Made by a program: the position numbers and the translations under genes
Part shown: piece by piece, positions 1 to 8,345 of the stretch
Layout: each line of letters starts with the position of its first letter
How positions within the stretch are numbered: position 1 is the stretch's first letter
Notes under the pieces: model-generated
What the model saw: only the letters and a program-made list of their open reading frames with translations
Told to the model about the DNA's origin: nothing
The model's database searches: none
Source of the DNA: Falsirhodobacter xinxiangensis
GTDB lineage: Bacteria; Pseudomonadota; Alphaproteobacteria; Rhodobacterales; Rhodobacteraceae
DNA length: 64,000 nt
Direction of reading: 5' to 3'
Assembly (NCBI RefSeq): GCF_004959935.1
Contig: NZ_SMYN01000001.1
Span: 284,280-348,279, forward strand

Positions 1-629
1 ATCCGGTGATGATCGTGACGATGGTGCTGGTGATGATCGTCGTTATGATCGAATCCACCGGGATGTTTCTGGCTTTGGGCGAGTTGACCGAACGCAAGAT
101 CACCCAGCCCGTCCTGTCGGCGGGTCTGCGGACGGATGGTCTGGGCACGCTGATCGGCGGCATCTTCAACACGTTCCCCTATACGTCCTTCAGCCAGAAC
201 GTGGGCCTTGTGGGCGTGACGGGTGTTCGCAGCCGCTTCGTCTGCGTGGCGGGCGGGATCATCCTGATCGTCTTGGGGCTGGTGCCGAAGATGGGTGCGC
301 TGGTGGAATCGCTGCCGACTGCCGTTCTGGGCGGCGCGGGGATCGTGATGTTCGGCATGGTCGCCGCCACCGGCATCCGCATCCTGTCGAACGTGGATTT
401 CGCGACCAACCGCAACAACCTGTTCATCGTCGCTGTCTCGCTCGGCTTCGGGATGATCCCGCTGGTCGCGCCGGACTTCAAGATGTGGATGCCGCATGGG
501 CTGCACCCGCTGATCGAGAGCGGCATCCTGCTGGCGACGATCGCGGCGGTCGGGCTGAACGCCTTCTTCAACGGTGCGCGCGGCACCGCCGCCGAGGCAT
601 CACGCGCCGCGGCGCTCGCCGATCATTGA
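1..629 (+). CDS. NCS2-family nucleobase:cation symporter (uracil/xanthine permease), 3' part
   Basis: The start lies left of the window; about 209 C-terminal residues are present. The segment is strongly hydrophobic with five or six membrane spans. It carries the family signature around QNVGLVGVTGVRSR, which in NCS2 proteins helps form the substrate site, preceded by FPYTSFS. This is an inner-membrane importer of purines or pyrimidines driven by H+ or Na+. The exact substrate cannot be read from this fragment. Its last 30 bp overlap the 3' end of the convergent dehydrogenase gene on the other strand. Confidence 0.9.
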   Translation, partial: PVMIVTMVLVMIVVMIESTGMFLALGELTERKITQPVLSAGLRTDGLGTLIGGIFNTFPYTSFSQNVGLVGVTGVRSRFVCVAGGIILIVLGLVPKMGALVESLPTAVLGGAGIVMFGMVAATGIRILSNVDFATNRNNLFIVAVSLGFGMIPLVAPDFKMWMPHGLHPLIESGILLATIAAVGLNAFFNGARGTAAEASRAAALADH

Positions 630-1577
630 GGCGACATCCAGCATCCGGTTGGAAAAGCCCCATTCGTTGTCATACCAGCCAAAGACGCGGACCATCCCCT
701 GCGCGGTGATCCGCGTCTCGGGGGTGGCCATGACGATGCTTTCGGGGCGCGCCCGCAGGTCGGAACTGACCAGCGGGCGATCGGTCCAGCCGATCACGCC
801 GCCGGCCTTGAATGCCTCGTTCACCGCATCCGCCGTCGGCACCCGGTCCAGCATCACCGCCAGATCCACGGCCGAGACGCTGGCCACCGGCACCCGCACC
901 GCCGATCCCTGCACCCGCCCCGCCAGATCCGGCAGGACCTGATCCAGCAGCCGCTGGGCCGAGGTCGTCGTCGGCACCATCGACAGCGCCGCCGCCCGAC
1001 TGCGCGCGAAATCGGCGGCGGGGGCATCCACGGTCGGCTGGCTGCCGGTATAGCAGTGGATCGTGGTCATCGACCCCGTCACGACCCCCCATTCTCGGTC
1101 CAGCAGCCGCACCAGCGGCGCCAGCGCATTCGTCGTGCAGGACGCGTTGGAGATGATCCGCTGATCCGTGACCGCATCCTCGTTCGCGCCCAATACGACC
1201 GTCACATCCGACGCCTTCGACGGGCCAGAGATCAGAACCCGCCCCGCCCCCGCCCGCAGCCCGCGTTCCGCCACGTCGCGCCCATCGGCCCGGCCCGTGC
1301 ATTCCATCACCACGTCCACGCCCGACAGGTCCAGCGCCGACAGGTCCGCCGCCCGATGCAACGGGATCGCCCGCCCGTCCACGACCAGCGCGCCGTCCCG
1401 CAATTCCACCGTTCCCTGCCACGGCCCGAACACGCTGTCGTATTGGAACAGATAGGCGCACATGTCGGGCGCCGCGATGTCGTTGATGCCGGCGATCTGG
1501 ACCGGCCACGTCCCCCGCGCCCATGCCCGCAGCACCGACCGCCCGATCCGCCCGAATCCGTTGAGGAACACCCGCAT
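600..1577 (-). CDS. gap: Type I glyceraldehyde-3-phosphate dehydrogenase-like enzyme
   Basis: The 325-residue protein starts with a Rossmann NAD-binding motif (NGFGRIGR, residues 6-13). It has the active-site sequence SNASCTTN with the catalytic cysteine at 147 and the partner histidine in TTIHCYTG at 174, and ends with WYDNEWGFSNRM as in the family. It would oxidise glyceraldehyde 3-phosphate, or erythrose 4-phosphate if it is an Epd-type paralogue; sequence inspection does not separate these. The ATG at 1577 was chosen because AGGAGG lies just upstream; the longer frame to 1844 is not needed. An IclR regulator is divergent, so carbon-source control is likely (inference). No glycolytic or Calvin-cycle neighbours are visible, which suggests a specialised paralogue. 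Confidence 0.88.
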   Translation of the reverse strand: MRVFLNGFGRIGRSVLRAWARGTWPVQIAGINDIAAPDMCAYLFQYDSVFGPWQGTVELRDGALVVDGRAIPLHRAADLSALDLSGVDVVMECTGRADGRDVAERGLRAGAGRVLISGPSKASDVTVVLGANEDAVTDQRIISNASCTTNALAPLVRLLDREWGVVTGSMTTIHCYTGSQPTVDAPAADFARSRAAALSMVPTTTSAQRLLDQVLPDLAGRVQGSAVRVPVASVSAVDLAVMLDRVPTADAVNEAFKAGGVIGWTDRPLVSSDLRARPESIVMATPETRITAQGMVRVFGWYDNEWGFSNRMLDVASMIGERRGA

Positions 1578-1733
1578 ATGCCTGCCTCCTGACCTTTGCA
1601 TCGACAAAGCAGAATGGCAGCGCCGCTTCAATGCACACAATAAGGCGATAATGTGCCGATGCGTCATCCGCCCGCGCAGAATCGCTGGACAGGAATCGCG
1701 CCGCGCCCGCTTGATCACGAAAAGGAGAGCGGC

Positions 1734-2516
1734 ATGAGCACGATCCCCGTCCGTCCCCGTGGCCGCCCGCGAACCACGGATGACCCATCCACCGTCGTCG
1801 CCGTCGAACGCGCCATCCGGCTGCTTCGGCTGCTGGCGGCGCATGACGGGCTAACCGTGTCCGAGGCGGCAGAGCTTGGCGGCCAGCCGCTTGCATCGAC
1901 CTTTCGCGCGCTGACCACGCTGGAGGCGGAGGGCATGGTCGAATCCGAAGACATGCGGTTCCGCATCGGCGCAGGGGCGTTCCGACTTGGCAACGCCTTC
2001 CTGCGGCGCGATTCGCTGGTGGCGCGGGCCGCCGCCCCGATGGCCCGCCTGCGCGATGAATTGTCGGAAACCGTGTCGCTGGCCATCGCCTCGGGCGGCG
2101 AGGTGCTGCATCTGGCCGAAGCCGAGGGCCCGCGCCAGCTTCGCGCCAATTTCCCGCCCGGCAGCCGCGCGCCGCTGCATGCCTCGGCCTCGGGCAAGGC
2201 TTTGCTGGCTTGGGGCGCGGTGGAGCCTGGGGCGCTGGTGCGGCACACTTCGCTGACGATCACCGCCGCGGCGGCGCTGGATCGCGAATTGTCCGGCATC
2301 CGCGAACGGGGCCACGCGCTGGACGATCAGGAAAGCATGGAGGGGATGCGCAGCGTCGCCGCGCCGATCTTCGGGCATGACGGGCGGGCACATGCGGCGC
2401 TGGCGCTGTCGGCCCCGGCCTTTCGGCTCAGCCTGTCGGACGCCCAGCGCGCGGGGACCGCGCTGCGTGCGGCGGCGGATCTGCTGACCGCCGCCACCGC
2501 CGGCTCGGGGCCCTAG
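1734..2516 (+). CDS. IclR-family transcriptional regulator
   Basis: 260 residues. An N-terminal winged helix-turn-helix (about residues 22-85, with LTVSEAAELGGQPLAS) is followed by an IclR effector-binding domain containing the typical LHASASGKALLAW and the C-terminal SVAAPIFG. Members act as dimeric regulators of carbon catabolism. The ATG at 1734 has AAAGGAGA upstream. It is divergent from the GAPDH-like gene across about 155 bp, the obvious candidate target (inference). Its stop overlaps the tail of the convergent DUF533 gene by 4 bp. Confidence 0.9.
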   Translation: MSTIPVRPRGRPRTTDDPSTVVAVERAIRLLRLLAAHDGLTVSEAAELGGQPLASTFRALTTLEAEGMVESEDMRFRIGAGAFRLGNAFLRRDSLVARAAAPMARLRDELSETVSLAIASGGEVLHLAEAEGPRQLRANFPPGSRAPLHASASGKALLAWGAVEPGALVRHTSLTITAAAALDRELSGIRERGHALDDQESMEGMRSVAAPIFGHDGRAHAALALSAPAFRLSLSDAQRAGTALRAAADLLTAATAGSGP

Positions 2517-3253
2517 GCGATCGACGCCACCTTGGCGTGCAGATGTTCGACCAGACCCGGATCGAGGTTCAGCCGTGCCGCTAGCATCGCAAGATAGCCC
2601 TTCTCGGCCGGGTTTTCCTCGTCCACCACCAGCAGCGACATCGTATAGATCTCTGCCGCCTCCTCGGGGGTGCGGGCCAGTTCGGCGATGCGGCCCACAT
2701 CCAGCGGCGCGTTCAGTTCCGCCTGGATCAGACGCTCGGCCTCGGCACCCAGCCCCAACTCGCCCAGTTGCGATTCGATGCGCTGAAGCTCGTCCGGGGT
2801 GACGTGGCCGTCAGCCTTGGCAGCGGCAACCATCGTCTGCACCAGCCGCGTCGCCAGATCATCGGCCGCCTCGGGGTCAGTCGGGTTGAAGGGCGTGCCC
2901 TCGGGCGCAGGAAGCGGGGTCGCTGCGGGCTCGGCACCGACCTGCGCCTTCTGGCCCGCCTGCCAATCCTGATACGCCTTGTAGGCAAGGCTGCCGACCA
3001 CGGCCAGCCCGCCCATCTTCATCGCGCCGCCAGCCATCCGGACGCTGTTCTTGCCGCCCAGCAGCAGCGCAAGCAGACCGCCGCCGGCAATCGCGCCCTT
3101 GGTCATGCCCGACTGACGATCCCATGCGCCCTTGGCCTGTTCGGCCATGCCGCCCAGACCACCGCCAAGGCCGCCGCCCAGACCGCCCCCTTGCGAACGG
3201 CCCTGTCCGAAGTTCTGAATCAGGCTGTCCAGGATGTTTTTCGCGTCCTTCAT
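2513..3253 (-). CDS. DUF533 (YebE-type) inner-membrane protein with TerB-like domain
   Basis: 246 residues. An N-terminal amphipathic stretch is followed by a glycine repeat (GGGLGGGLGGGLGG, about residues 22-35), a hydrophobic segment (GAIAGGGLLALLLGG), and a C-terminal helical domain of the tellurite-resistance TerB type that includes AAKADGHVTPDELQRI. Family members are tail-anchored or peripheral membrane proteins of unknown biochemical role. Start at 3253 follows GAGGAC. It stands alone between convergent and divergent neighbours. Confidence 0.85.
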   Translation of the reverse strand: MKDAKNILDSLIQNFGQGRSQGGGLGGGLGGGLGGMAEQAKGAWDRQSGMTKGAIAGGGLLALLLGGKNSVRMAGGAMKMGGLAVVGSLAYKAYQDWQAGQKAQVGAEPAATPLPAPEGTPFNPTDPEAADDLATRLVQTMVAAAKADGHVTPDELQRIESQLGELGLGAEAERLIQAELNAPLDVGRIAELARTPEEAAEIYTMSLLVVDEENPAEKGYLAMLAARLNLDPGLVEHLHAKVASIA

Positions 3254-3443
3254 CGTCCTCACTCCACTGGTTGAACCGACATCGATATGGGCCGCAGGAT
3301 GCGACCGTTCCATGACGGCGGCAAGCTTCCGCTTGCGACCCTATTTCCGACCAAAAAAATCAGTCTTTACAACTCCGACTTTTTCAGTCAATTTTCCTTC
3401 ATCCAAGCCAGCCCTTTCGGGCAGCCGGACCCGGAGAAAACCG

Positions 3444-3575
3444 ATGACGCCCGAAAGAACACCCATCACCCCGGAACCCTGCCTGACCGAGATCCTTCGT
3501 CAGGCGCTGGCGGGCCTTGCCCACGGAACCACGGGTTTCACAGCACTTATCGACCGCATGGAGCGTGCAGCATGA
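3444..3575 (+). CDS. Small protein translationally coupled to hemP
   Basis: A 43-residue ORF (begins MTPERTPITPEP, ends DRMERAA) with a GGAG-type ribosome binding site. Its stop TGA overlaps the ATG of hemP (ATGA), a layout that normally means translational coupling. It has no signal peptide or membrane span, is mildly acidic, and I do not recognise a family. The ~190 bp before it is the most AT-rich stretch of the neighbourhood and probably holds the iron-responsive promoter. Confidence 0.6.
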   Translation: MTPERTPITPEPCLTEILRQALAGLAHGTTGFTALIDRMERAA

Positions 3576-3733
3576 ACGCGATGACCGATCCCCTGAACCT
3601 CATCGAAACCGGCATTCCGGTGCATGACGCCACCCGCCTGACCGACGGCGGAACGCAGGCGCGCATCGTGCTGCATGGTCAGGTCTATAGCCTGCGGATC
3701 ACCCGCGCGGGCAAGCTGATCCTGACGAAATAA
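3572..3733 (+). CDS. hemP: Hemin uptake protein HemP
   Basis: 53 residues ending in VYSLRITRAGKLILTK, the hallmark C-terminus of HemP/HmuP proteins. These small cytoplasmic proteins support expression of haem uptake systems; in rhizobia and Burkholderia HmuP acts as a co-activator of the haem receptor gene. No haem receptor or TonB gene is present in this window. Its placement ahead of imelysin and bacterioferritin genes fits an iron-responsive block. Confidence 0.88.
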   Translation: MNAMTDPLNLIETGIPVHDATRLTDGGTQARIVLHGQVYSLRITRAGKLILTK

Positions 3734-3808
3734 GGCTCCCCGCCCGGTCGCGCCGGCACCCGGCGCGGCCGCAATCCCAGCCCGGCATCCCCAGCCCAGC
3801 GAGCGATC

Positions 3809-5071
3809 ATGACGCATCATCCCCTCCGCGCTTTTCTTGCCGCATCCTTCGCAATGACGGCCATCCCGGCCTTCGCCGTGACGAGCGCCGAGGTCGTGGA
3901 CACCTATGCCGACATCGCCGAGGCGGGCTATGCCGACAGCCTAACCACCGCGCATGCGCTGGACGGTGCCATCGACGCGCTGCTGGCAAGCCCGTCGCAG
4001 GATACGCTGGATGCCGCGCGCGCCGCATGGCTGGCCGCGCGCGTTCCCTATCAGCAGACCGAGGTGTTTCGGTTCGGCAACCCGATCGTGGACGATTGGG
4101 AGGGCCGCGTGAACGCATGGCCGCTGGACGAGGGGCTGATCGATTACGTCGATGCGGGCTATGGCGGGGCCGAGGATAACGACTTCGCCACGCTGAACGT
4201 CATCGCGCATCCCGCCTTCACGCTGTCGGGGGCGGATGTGGATGCAAGCGCGATCACCCCGGCCCTGATCGCCGATACGCTGCACGAGGCGGACGGGATC
4301 GAATCGAACGTCGCCTCCGGCTATCACGCCATCGAGTTTCTGCTTTGGGGTCAGGACCTGCACGGCCTTGAACCCGGCGCGGGAGAGCGTCCCTGGACCG
4401 ACTACGCCACCGATGGCTGCACCAACGGCAACTGCGACCGCCGCGGCCAGTATCTGAAGGCCGCCAGCACCCTTCTGGTGTCGGATCTGGAGGAGATGGC
4501 GGCGAACTGGACCACCGGCGGCGCAGCGCGGACGGCCGTGACGCAGAACCCCGATGCCGGGCTGCGCGCGATGCTGACCGGGATGGGCAGCCTGTCCTAT
4601 GGCGAACAGGCGGGCGAGCGGATGAAGCTGTGCCTGATGCTGAACGACCCCCAGGAGGAGCACGACTGCTTCTCCGACAACACCCATAACAGCCATTACC
4701 ATGACGGTCTGGGCATCCGGAACGTCTATCTGGGCCGCTATACCCGCGTGGACGGGACCGAAGTTTCCGGCCCATCCCTGTCGGAACTGGTCGCAGCAAA
4801 GGCGCCCGAGGTCGACACCGAATTGAAGCTGCGGCTCGATCGCACGATGGACGCGATGACCGCGCTTCGCGATGCGGCGGAGGGCGGCATGGCTTATGAC
4901 CAGATGCTTGCCGCCGACAATGCCGAGGGCGAGGCGCTGATCACCGCCGCCATCGACGGGCTGGTGTCGCAAACCGCATCCATCGAACGCGCGGTCACGG
5001 CCCTGACGCTCGACGCCATCGCCTTCGAAGGCTCCGACAGCCGTGATAACCCCAACGCCGTCTTCCAGTGA
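3809..5071 (+). CDS. Imelysin family (peptidase M75/IrpA-like) periplasmic protein
   Basis: 420 residues with a Sec signal peptide (cleavage near AFA, about residue 23). The imelysin signature GxHxxE appears as SGYHAIEFLLWGQD, together with the DPQEEHDCFSDNTHNS segment typical of IrpA-type members. Imelysins are iron-regulated periplasmic proteins linked to iron uptake; peptidase activity is doubtful for most. It lies about 75 bp after hemP across a GC-rich 7-bp hairpin (3750-3766). It is followed closely by bfd and bfr. Confidence 0.88.
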   Translation: MTHHPLRAFLAASFAMTAIPAFAVTSAEVVDTYADIAEAGYADSLTTAHALDGAIDALLASPSQDTLDAARAAWLAARVPYQQTEVFRFGNPIVDDWEGRVNAWPLDEGLIDYVDAGYGGAEDNDFATLNVIAHPAFTLSGADVDASAITPALIADTLHEADGIESNVASGYHAIEFLLWGQDLHGLEPGAGERPWTDYATDGCTNGNCDRRGQYLKAASTLLVSDLEEMAANWTTGGAARTAVTQNPDAGLRAMLTGMGSLSYGEQAGERMKLCLMLNDPQEEHDCFSDNTHNSHYHDGLGIRNVYLGRYTRVDGTEVSGPSLSELVAAKAPEVDTELKLRLDRTMDAMTALRDAAEGGMAYDQMLAADNAEGEALITAAIDGLVSQTASIERAVTALTLDAIAFEGSDSRDNPNAVFQ

Positions 5072-5075
5072 AATC

Positions 5076-5363
5076 ATGATCGTCTGCCACTGCATGAACA
5101 TCACCGACAACGACATCCGGTCCGCCGTGGACTGGATGCGACATTCGGACCCTGCCACCATCATCACGCCCGGCAAGGTTTACCGCGCGCTGGGAAAACG
5201 CGCCGATTGCGGCGGCTGCATGCCCTTGCTGCTTGACACCATGCGCAGATGCGACAGCTTTGAAGTCCCAAGCAATCTGCGCGGCCTGCGCCGCGTTACA
5301 GCCAAGGACAAAGGCAATGAAGGGCGATCCGAAGGTCATCGAATATCTCAACGCCGGACTTAG
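5076..5363 (+). CDS. bfd: Bacterioferritin-associated ferredoxin
   Basis: 95 residues. The N-terminal BFD-like [2Fe-2S] domain has the ligand pattern MIVCHCMN with a later CGGCMP pair, four cysteines in the expected order. Bfd docks to bacterioferritin and donates electrons to release stored iron. The C-terminal ~30 residues beyond the domain are basic, and their codons overlap the start of bfr by 47 bp. The start ATG at 5076 is just 5 bp after the imelysin stop, so both are probably co-transcribed. Confidence 0.88.
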   Translation: MIVCHCMNITDNDIRSAVDWMRHSDPATIITPGKVYRALGKRADCGGCMPLLLDTMRRCDSFEVPSNLRGLRRVTAKDKGNEGRSEGHRISQRRT

Positions 5364-5802
5364 GTCCGAGCTGACGGCCGTCAGCCAATACTGGCTGCAC
5401 TATCGCCTGCAAGAGGATTGGGGCTACGGCAAGATTGCCGACAAGTCGCGCGCGGAAAGCATCGAGGAGATGAACCACGCCGACAATTTCATCAAGCGCA
5501 TCATCTTCCTTGAAGGTCATCCGAACCTTCAGCGCCTTGACCCGCTGCGCATCGGCCAGACCCTGCGCGAGACGCTGGAGGCTGACAAGGCCGCCGAGGA
5601 AGACGCGATCAAGCTCTATACCGAAGCGCGCGATCACTGCGAAAGCGTCAAGGATTACGTGTCCAAGAACCTGTTCGAGGAACTGCTGAAGGACGAGGAA
5701 GGCCACCTCGACTACCTTGAAACCCAGCTGTCGCTGCTGAACGATATCGGCGAGCAGAACTACGGCCTGCTGAACGCGAAGCCTGCTTCCGAGGCGGAAT
5801 GA
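5317..5802 (+). CDS. bfr: Bacterioferritin
   Basis: 161 residues, the normal length. The four-helix ferritin-like fold shows iron-centre residues in [22 protein letters not shown] (the methionine is the expected haem ligand) and [13 protein letters not shown]. It is a cytosolic 24-mer cage that oxidises Fe2+ at a di-iron centre and stores it as mineral. The start at 5317 is preceded by AAGG; the gene overlaps the end of bfd, so expression of cage and partner ferredoxin is linked. Confidence 0.93.
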   Translation: MKGDPKVIEYLNAGLRSELTAVSQYWLHYRLQEDWGYGKIADKSRAESIEEMNHADNFIKRIIFLEGHPNLQRLDPLRIGQTLRETLEADKAAEEDAIKLYTEARDHCESVKDYVSKNLFEELLKDEEGHLDYLETQLSLLNDIGEQNYGLLNAKPASEAE

Positions 5803-5885
5803 CCTCTTGCCGTCGACACGGGCGGCAAGAATTTCGTTGAATAAGGCGAGCAAAGGCGCGACACCGACAACCAAGAGGTTTGTCC

Positions 5886-7391
5886 ATGTTGCGCCTATTG
5901 CCTGTGTTCCTGTTCTTTGCGCAGCCGCTTGCGGCTTGGACGCCAAACGACGCGCATCTGCCCGCCATTCCCGGCACGGCACCCGAAGCAAAGCGGATCG
6001 CGGCCATCCTTGCCCCGCCCCGTGATTTCACCAAGGCTGAACCCTTCGAACACCTGCCCGCCGGGGCCGCCACCGTGCGCCGCAGAACGACGTCCGACGC
6101 CTTTTCCGACCCGTCCGGCAATATGCCCTTCGCGTCCGAGACGGACTTCAAACTGGGCAACGCGCTGTTTCGCAAGCTTTGGGTCGGTTCGCCCTCGTCC
6201 ACGCTGGCGTCGGACGGGCTGGGCCCGCTCTATAACGCGCGCGCCTGCCAAAGCTGTCATGTCAAGGACGGGCGCGGCCATCCGCCCGAAGGGCCGCAGG
6301 ACGATCGCATCTCGATCTTTCTGCGGCTGTCGATCCCCGGCGGCAGCGCGCCGGAGGAAATCGAGGATTACATCGCCACCAGCCCCGACCCGGCCTATGG
6401 CGAACAGCTTCAGGATCTCGCCCTGCCCGGCCATGCCGCGGAAGGCCGGATGGACACCGAATGGACCGAGATTCCGGTGACACTGGGCGACGGGTCCGCG
6501 GCCAGCCTGCGAAAGCCCAGCTATTCCATCGCGAACCCCGGCTACGGCTCGATGGCGCCGGACGTGATGCTGTCCCCTCGCGTTGCGCCGCAGATGATCG
6601 GTCTGGGCCTGCTGGAGGCGATCCCCGCCGCCGACATCCTTGCCCATGCGGACGAGGATGATGCGGATGGCGACGGCATCTCGGGCCGGGCGAACATCGT
6701 CGGGTCGGTGGAACATGGGATCATGCTGGGCCGCTTTGGGCTGAAGGCTGGCCAGCCGACCATCCGGCAGCAATCGGCCAGCGCCTTCGCGGGCGACATG
6801 GGCCTGTCCACCGTGCTGTTCCCCGCGCCGTGGGGCGAGTGCATGCCCGCCCAGCCCGCCTGCCGCGCCGCCCCCGACGGACAAGAGGACGGCATCCGCG
6901 ACGGGCTGGAGGTGGACGCGCAAAGCCTCGACCTCGTGGCTTTCTATGCCCGCAACCTTGGCGTGCCGGAACGCCCCCGCGCCGGGAATGCGCAGGTGCT
7001 GCTGGGCAAGCGGATGTTCCACGAGGCTGGCTGCCCCGCCTGCCACATCTCCAAATTCGTCACCCACCGGCTGGACGGCCGCCCGGAACAGAGCTTCCAG
7101 TTGATCTGGCCCTATACCGACCTTTTGCTGCACGACATGGGCGACGGGTTGGCCGACAACCGCCCCGAAGCCCGCGCGACGGGGCGCGAATGGCGCACGC
7201 CACCGCTTTGGGGGATCGGGATGACCGAAACTGTCACCGGAACCGCGTCTTATCTGCATGACGGGCGCGCCCGCTCGTTGTGGGAAGCGATCCTGTGGCA
7301 TGATGGCGAAGGGCGCGCGTCCCGCGATGCGGCGGCAAGCCTGGATGCCGAAGACAGGGCCGCGCTTCTGGCCTTTCTGGAGAGCCTTTGA
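5886..7391 (+). CDS. Di-haem oxidoreductase (DUF1111, 'thiol oxidoreductase')
   Basis: 501 residues with a signal peptide (FLFFAQPLAAW). It has two c-type haem motifs, CQSCH (about residue 122) and CPACH (about 382), in the arrangement of the DUF1111 di-haem family related to MauG/cytochrome c peroxidase. These are periplasmic electron-transfer proteins of uncertain substrate. A calcium-loop-like acidic stretch (DEDDADGDGISG) is present. The gene starts after AGAGG and its stop overlaps the next imelysin start (TGATG). In proteobacteria this family recurs beside imelysin and DUF1513 genes, which supports a redox step in metal uptake (inference). Confidence 0.88.
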   Translation: MLRLLPVFLFFAQPLAAWTPNDAHLPAIPGTAPEAKRIAAILAPPRDFTKAEPFEHLPAGAATVRRRTTSDAFSDPSGNMPFASETDFKLGNALFRKLWVGSPSSTLASDGLGPLYNARACQSCHVKDGRGHPPEGPQDDRISIFLRLSIPGGSAPEEIEDYIATSPDPAYGEQLQDLALPGHAAEGRMDTEWTEIPVTLGDGSAASLRKPSYSIANPGYGSMAPDVMLSPRVAPQMIGLGLLEAIPAADILAHADEDDADGDGISGRANIVGSVEHGIMLGRFGLKAGQPTIRQQSASAFAGDMGLSTVLFPAPWGECMPAQPACRAAPDGQEDGIRDGLEVDAQSLDLVAFYARNLGVPERPRAGNAQVLLGKRMFHEAGCPACHISKFVTHRLDGRPEQSFQLIWPYTDLLLHDMGDGLADNRPEARATGREWRTPPLWGIGMTETVTGTASYLHDGRARSLWEAILWHDGEGRASRDAAASLDAEDRAALLAFLESL

Positions 7392-8344
7392 TGAAGACCC
7401 TTCTTGCGCTCGTCCTGATGGCGGCCCCAGCATTCGCCGATACCGCGACGGTCGTGAACGCGCGGATCGGGCCGGGCTACCAACGCTTTGCCGCCACCGC
7501 CGCCGAACTTGCCGATACTGCTGCCGACACCTGCGCACGCGAGGTGCTGATCCCGCTTTTCAACGACACGTTCGATGCGTGGATCGCCGTCGCCCATATC
7601 CGCATCGGCCCGGTCGAGGATGATGGACGCGGCCTTGCCATCGCCTTCTGGCCCGATACGCGCGGCACGGGCAAGCGCGTGCTGGACGAGTTGACCCAAG
7701 GGACCGCGCCGCTGGACGGGTTCGAACGCCAATCCGTCGCCGCGCGCGGTTTGTTTGCGCTGGAGCGCCTGCTTTACGACCCGGCCTATTCCTCGGCCCG
7801 CGGCTGCGAGGTGATCGGCGCCGCCGCCACGGACCTGCAACGCATGTCCGGGGCGATCCTTGAAGAATGGTATCGCTTCGCCGGGCTGATGCTGACCGCA
7901 GGCGCGCCGGGGAATCACCGTTTCCTGACGCGCGAGGAAGCGACGCAGGCCATCTATACCCAGATCATGACCGGGCTGGCCTTCAATGCCGACATGCGGC
8001 TTGGGCGGCCCATGGGATCTTTCGACCATCCCCGCCCCGAGCGGGCCGAGGCGAGGCTGTCGCAGCGCAGCCTGCGCAACCTGCGCCTCTCGCTCGCGGC
8101 GATCGAGGCGGATGCGCTGTCGCTGAAACCCGACATCCCGCGCACCTTTCAGGCGATGGAAAAGGCAAGGCGCTTTGCCGACCGCATGGACGATCCCGAC
8201 TTTGCCGATGCCGCAACGCCCGAGGGGTGGCTGAAGCTGGAAATCCTGCAACAGTTGATCCACGCCGTCATCGAAGCCGCCCAGAACGAGATCGGGGGTG
8301 CGCTTGGCATCGGTGCCGGGTTCAACACCACGGACGGAGACTGA
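7391..8344 (+). CDS. Second imelysin family protein
   Basis: 317 residues, shorter than the imelysin at 3809, with a clear signal peptide (LLALVLMAAPAFA). It has the all-helical imelysin layout: a repeated bundle with FNDTFDAWIAVAHIRIGP near the N-terminus and RRFADRM..LKLEILQQLI near the C-terminus. The GxHxxE motif is not obvious, as in the sub-branch that pairs with DUF1111 proteins. It is coupled to the di-haem gene by a 1-bp stop/start overlap and lies 1 bp before the DUF1513 gene, so the three are one transcription unit. Confidence 0.85.
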   Translation: MKTLLALVLMAAPAFADTATVVNARIGPGYQRFAATAAELADTAADTCAREVLIPLFNDTFDAWIAVAHIRIGPVEDDGRGLAIAFWPDTRGTGKRVLDELTQGTAPLDGFERQSVAARGLFALERLLYDPAYSSARGCEVIGAAATDLQRMSGAILEEWYRFAGLMLTAGAPGNHRFLTREEATQAIYTQIMTGLAFNADMRLGRPMGSFDHPRPERAEARLSQRSLRNLRLSLAAIEADALSLKPDIPRTFQAMEKARRFADRMDDPDFADAATPEGWLKLEILQQLIHAVIEAAQNEIGGALGIGAGFNTTDGD

Positions 8345-8345
8345 G

